From: Holacanthus passer
Lineage: Eukaryota; Chordata; Actinopteri; Pomacanthidae
DNA: 64,000 nucleotides
Assembly: GCA_025331565.1 (NCBI GenBank)
Contig: JAFREQ010000226.1
Location: 55,001 to 119,000, forward strand
Reading direction: 5' to 3'
Shown: positions 59,656 to 64,000 of the stretch, in pieces
Layout: every line of letters begins with the position of its first letter
Numbering within the stretch: the first letter of the stretch is position 1
Made by a program: the position numbers and the translations under genes
The notes under the pieces: model-generated
Told to the model about the DNA's origin: nothing
Seen by the model: the letters and a program-made list of their open reading frames with translations, nothing else
Databases searched by the model: none

Positions 59656-60719
59656 ACAAGCATCTAAATGTCTTGGAGGAAAAATAAACTCGTTATTTCA
59701 TTAATTTATTACCTTTCAGGTAAAAATTCAGAATAAAACATTTTTTCTTTGATTATAAAAATGTAATATTGTACAAATGCATCAATCTGATAATGAACAA
59801 CTTGAGAAACTTAAGAAAAAGAAAGAGATTATTCAAACTAAGCTCTGTGCAAATTTTCAAGTTTTTACTCTTATTACAGTAAAGACTTAATACTGTAAGC
59901 TCGAAAAAGGTTCAGGAACAAGCAGCGTAAAGGAGGACTTGAGAACTTAAAGAGGATACAGGAAGCCGGCTCTTTAACCAGAGCAGGACTGAAGAACCGG
60001 TCCAGTAACAGACGGTCTCTGTGCAGTTTCACACGACACCTGACCAAGCAGCTGTGGTGCCTCGACCATGCAGGGGTCGATCATGTAGTAGGTGTGTCCT
60101 GCAGATAGCCCGACTGGGACAGCTGAGCCGGCCAGTGTCGCAGAGACAAAGGGTCGGACTGAGCGCGCTCAGTGGTGAGGATCTACAGCAGGCGGACTCA
60201 GAGCTGTGCTTCCATGACAACCAGACCAGCTCCAGGCCTGGAAACAGGCTGAGAGAAAAAGTCTGAAGGAAACTTTGAGAGTTTGGATTCTTTAAACAGA
60301 CAAGAAGATATTCAGCATCAAAATCCTGAGAGTCCAGTTCCTTTAGAACCCTGCTTACAGCTCTGAGGTTTTTGTTTGAATTGTGAATGACAGAAAGGGC
60401 CCCACGTTTTATCTGTGTGTGCACTGCATTACCATCTTTGTGAAGACCGGTTTCTTCTTCAAAGGTGTTTTGATGGGTTCGTTTTGGTTTGAAGGTTTCA
60501 GTTCAGCTGATGCTGAGGAATGTGTGATGTGAATGAGGGTCCTCACAAGTGTACAAGTACAAACGTGTGTGTCCGGTCTGTCATTATCCTGCAGAATTTA
60601 CTGCTGACGCTCCTCGACGTCCTTCAACTCACAACTTTCTGCCTCAAATCTGAGACAAAAATAAAAGAGTTTGAGTTTTTAGACTCAAATTAAGCAGGAC
60701 TGATACTTCATTCAAGGGA

Positions 60720-62450
60720 TTCATTCAGGGACATTCAAGCTATTACAAATTCCTGACACAAGAAACTCCCTAAAGACCAAAAATCCCCTTCAAGGTACCA
60801 CAGACACTCTAAAAGGGCCCCTGGAATATATTCAAGGACTTTTGTACCTCTTCAAGGACCCCTGGAAACTCCTTAAGGACCAAGAATCCTCTTGAACATC
60901 TTCAAGGACCTTCAGAACCCATTGAAGCACTTCAAGGATTCTTGGCACCACTCCAAGGATCCGTGGAACTTCTTCAAGGACCTCTGGAAATATTTGGTTT
61001 GCGACTTTTATTTGTCACGTTTGTGTGTTCATTTTGTCAATGTACTCGGATGGATTCAGACCAAACTCTGCGCACAGAACATGAATTTTAATCTAATAAT
61101 AATTCATCTTAATATTAATCTAATCTTTTCTCCTGCTTTTAGTGACACCATCACTTCGGATGTTTATTTGAATTACTGATGTGACTTCAGAGTGTGGAAG
61201 CAACTCAACTTTCCCATCATCCTTTGCTTTCTGTTGACCCTCTGAGGAGACGTCAGGTTCAGACTGAAGGCTGATCTGAGATCTGTCAGAAGTTAAACAT
61301 CCTGAACAATCAGTCTCCCTGCTCCACATACCCCCAGGGATCCATGGAGGCCCTTTAAGGACCCCTGGAAGCTCTTCAAGGCTCTATGGAACTTCTTAAG
61401 GAACATTTAACACTCCTTGAGAATCCTTGGTACCCCTATGGGGACCTCTGAAACTCCTTGAGAACCCAAGGACCTCTTCCCAAACTCCTTAAACAATCTC
61501 TGGAAACCCAGAAACTTCTAGAAGCTCTTCCAGGTCTCCTGAAGCTCTATGGAACCATTTTGAAGAACAGCTGAGCCTCATAAAAGATCCTTTGAACCTC
61601 CTTCTGGACCCCTGGAACATCTTCAAGGACCTCTGCAAACCCCTTAAGGACCCATGGACAGTCTTCAATAACCCAGTGGAACCTGTATGTGAATATATTC
61701 CTTCATACTGTTCAAACTTGATCTGGAAAAAGATTCAGGTCCAATAACAACCAACCGCTCAGCTAATGATGTCACAGGAACAAAAGCATCAGTCTGAGCA
61801 TGCTCAGTGGCGCAAATCAGACTGTATGTGTGAATTCAGTGTAAATTAGGAGCTGTGACCTTTGACCCTGCTGCTGTTTACCACCACAGAAGAAAACGTG
61901 AGTGAACAAACTAAACATGTCTCTGTGAATAATCAGCTGTCTGCTGACCTTTGACCCTGTGTGAGTTCACGTTTACTGTCAGCACATTCCTCACATCCTG
62001 TCTCCATGGTTACCTGCACTCCAGACTCCAAACAGAAGAAGTGTTGAGGTGGGTCATTTTTAATAATTTGAATATGGGATTTCCTCAAGGACCCCATGGC
62101 CACCCCAGGGACTCCTTGAGCTAACTGGAGAACTCAAGAACCATTAACACGTCCTCAATGACCCATAAAGCTCCCAAAGAACTTGTGAAACATCCTCAAG
62201 GACCCATAACTTTCTCAAGCACTCCTGGAACATCACTGTGGAAAATCCTCATGAATCAAAGAACTAGGTTGTGGAACTTCCTCAGAGCTCATATAAACCA
62301 CAGAAAGAGTCCTGCAAATACCTCAAGGATCCATAGATTGGCTCCTTCTTCTTCAAGGATTCACAAGGATATTCTCCAGGACTTCTGGACCGTACTCAAG
62401 AACTCCTTCAAGTTTCTTCAAGGACTCCAGACTGAACGTGAAAAACAGGT
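60720..62450. repeat. Degenerate 'caaggacccctggaac' arrays
   Basis: Two main blocks (60720-61000 and 61325-61680) and a third (62085-62430) contain dozens of loosely repeated units such as cttcaaggacc, cctggaac and ctccttaaggaccc. Single copies also occur near 58440-58490 and 59160-59215. The unit is about 20-24 bp but heavily diverged. Confidence 0.6.
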
Positions 62451-63723
62451 GAACCGTGACACCTGGTGGCTGAAGAGCAAAACAGCACCTTCATATAAAC
62501 AGTCTTTTCTGAGTCGTGAAACTTTCTTAAAACAAGTTGTTTGTGATCAACATGCAGGAATCATTGTTGTGTTTATGTGATAAATGATGTGATGATATTA
62601 CAGCCCCAATTCAGACCTTTATTGAGAAAATGCAGATTTAAAAAGGTGATTGGGATTCAGCTGCTTTAATTATTTAAAAATGAGACAAATTGATGGAGCA
62701 GAAGCAAATTGTGATGAACTGACAGTTATTGTTCAAAAAACAAATGAAAATCAAAGCCAGCGGGGGCCAGAGTCAGTGAACATTATGTTGAGGTTTTAGT
62801 TCCAGAAAAGAAAAGAGCGTCAGTATCAGAAATATTTCCAGGTGTTTGAGTATTGGGTCTCTGGGGATCTGTTAGAGTTTGATGTGGCTCACCTCAGTCA
62901 CACCTGTGTGTGTGTGTGCTGACCATGTGATGATTTTCAGTAGAAATGTTTTGGATGAAGTCATAGCTGACATTCGAACCGCCAACCTTCTGATTGGTGG
63001 CCAGCCTCTCTACCTTCTGAGCCACAGTTAGAACATATTGTTGAACGTGTTGCTCAGATGTTGCTCAGATGTTGTTGAACGTGAAGCTGCAGCTGTTTGT
63101 TGCACAAGCTGCTGCTGCTCTCCACAGTCCACATGACTGAATGTTTATTGGACACACTGCTGCTGTTGTGTAAGACACAACAAACACACACACACACAGG
63201 AGGAACATTTGCGGTCAGAGGTCGAGCAGACGTCCAGTTGGATTTGTGTACAATTTAATTCTAGTGTTTTATTCCTGAATAATTTGTCTTCACCTCATCT
63301 GACGGAATAAAACACTGTGAAATCTGTCCTGCTGACTTACACACTGAACATATATATATATTTAGATATTTAGCTTCTTTATTATGATTTTTGTCTCTTT
63401 ATTCCTCAGAGTTAGCAAACAATAAATCACCACATCAAGACACTAACATGTTGGTCAACGTCAAAGTACGACACATTATGTTTCTCCGTTTATGGGTCAC
63501 TGTGTTCTGTTACTTTAAGTTTTGTTTTGTTTTTGTTTTGGTTTGGTCTGACTTTTCCTTTTTTATGGGGGGTTGTTCTCACAGGACAGACAGGTGGTGT
63601 CTGGGTGGGGTCTGAGCCACAGTAAGGCATGTGCAGCGGCAGAAGGGGCTGCTGGTTGTCTATTTTCTCCGAACCAGTGTGACAAACAGCAGGCCGGGGG
63701 GGTCGGGTGTCCGTCCCCGTGGG

Positions 63724-63823
63724 TATAAAGGCTGAGGGGCTTCAGACACCAGCAGATTGAAATAAACCACAGAGGAAGAGACAGAAAGTGAGTTACAGAG
63801 AGAGAGTGAAGGACCAGAAGAAG
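63724..63823 (+). promoter_or_regulatory. TATA promoter and 5' UTR of trim63-like gene
   Basis: TATAAA at 63724-63729 lies about 95 bp before the start codon, so transcription should begin near 63755. Upstream, catgtg (about 63628) is an E-box, which would suit muscle expression. The 5' UTR is purine-rich (gagagagtgaagg). Confidence 0.65.
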
Positions 63824-64000
63824 ATGGACATCCAGACAGGTCAGCTGGTGCGTCCTGTCAGCGCCATGGAGAGTCTGGAGAAGCAGCTCAGCTGTCCGAT
63901 CTGCCTCGACATGTTCACCAAGCCGGTGGTGATCCTCCCCTGCCAGCACAACCTGTGTCGCGGCTGTGCCAATGACCTCTATGAGTCCAGGAACCCCTAT
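63824..64000 (+). CDS. trim63: Muscle RING-finger protein (MuRF/TRIM63-like), 3' end outside window
   Basis: E3 ubiquitin ligase of the TRIM54/55/63 (MuRF) group, which ubiquitinates sarcomeric proteins in striated muscle. The first 59 codons are visible and are cut by the window end. MESLEKQLSCPICLDMF, KPVVILPCQHNLC and RGCANDLYESRNPY contain the first RING cysteines and histidine: Cys24, Cys27, Cys40, His42, Cys45 and Cys48. The 14-residue leader before MESLEK is close to the TRIM63 length; TRIM54 and TRIM55 leaders are slightly longer. The RING core alone cannot separate the three paralogues. Confidence 0.82.
   Translation, partial: MDIQTGQLVRPVSAMESLEKQLSCPICLDMFTKPVVILPCQHNLCRGCANDLYESRNPY

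Larger units (their letters stand above)
57271..63720. other. Gene-poor spacer between ackr3 and trim63-like
   Basis: About 6.4 kb without a supported gene. The first part holds the probable ackr3 3' UTR, with AATAAA-type signals near 58733. Degenerate 'caaggaccc' arrays occupy parts of 58420-62450, and a (GACAGA)n tract lies at 59577-59655. A short stretch near 58845-58880 (ttgtccctctgggacaa) is another retroelement-tail-like fragment. Short ORFs in both strands lack motifs. Confidence 0.5.

Noticed and set aside
62158..62580. 140-codon ORF
   Set aside because: It runs through the degenerate 'caaggacc' array and shows only array-derived low-complexity peptide.
1..64000. CRISPR arrays, operons, phage or bacterial mobile systems
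   Set aside because: All genes are spliced vertebrate orthologues; tandem repeats here lack the repeat-spacer structure of CRISPR.

Overview
This is teleost fish nuclear DNA, most likely from a percomorph-type species. The genes are vertebrate orthologues with many short introns (often 80-120 bp). The spacers carry fish-type repeats: L2-like LINE pieces, a MITE, TG/AC microsatellites and minisatellites. There is no bacterial or viral gene content. Exon boundaries were set by hand from GT/AG signals, reading phase and family conservation. For all complete genes except the unidentified one at 51.5-52.2 kb, the summed exon lengths are divisible by three.

Layout: 222-3220 (+) the 3' part of cavin2 (caveolar coat). 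6780-8337 (+) ebpl (EBP-like membrane protein). 9751-11978 (-) an ARL11/ARL14-type small GTPase. 13390-16489 (+) eef1b2, with two U51-type C/D snoRNAs in its introns. 17.3-24.6 kb (+) zdbf2, a DBF4-type zinc-finger gene with an L2 LINE in an intron. 24.9-25.65 kb a hAT-like MITE. 26589-32749 (-) dytn (dystrotelin), with a 20-bp minisatellite in intron 1. 37566-40189 (+) cd59. 42199-49426 (+) snx9, with a satellite block in intron 1. 51490-52233 (-) an unidentified small gene, head to head with ackr3. 52.66-56.9 kb (+) ackr3 (CXCR7-type receptor). 57-63.7 kb a gene-poor spacer with degenerate tandem repeats. 63824-64000 (+) the start of a MuRF-type RING gene (trim63-like), cut by the window end.

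The genes do not form a pathway; the grouping is inherited synteny. The eef1b2-zdbf2-dytn order matches human 2q33, where ZDBF2 is an imprinted gene. The ebpl-arl pair matches human 13q14. The others belong to endocytosis and caveolae (snx9, cavin2), complement protection (cd59), chemokine scavenging (ackr3) and muscle protein turnover (trim63-like).

The most unusual signal is local structure rather than a new gene family. In four genes (ebpl, eef1b2, zdbf2, ackr3) the 3' end of an exon, sometimes with its splice donor, is copied just downstream, leaving decoy sites or decayed fragments. Other points worth checking are a GC-AG intron and a NAGNAG acceptor in snx9, a 103-codon out-of-frame upstream ORF overlapping the zdbf2 start, paired U51 snoRNAs in eef1b2, additional introns in cavin2, and several degenerate tandem arrays.
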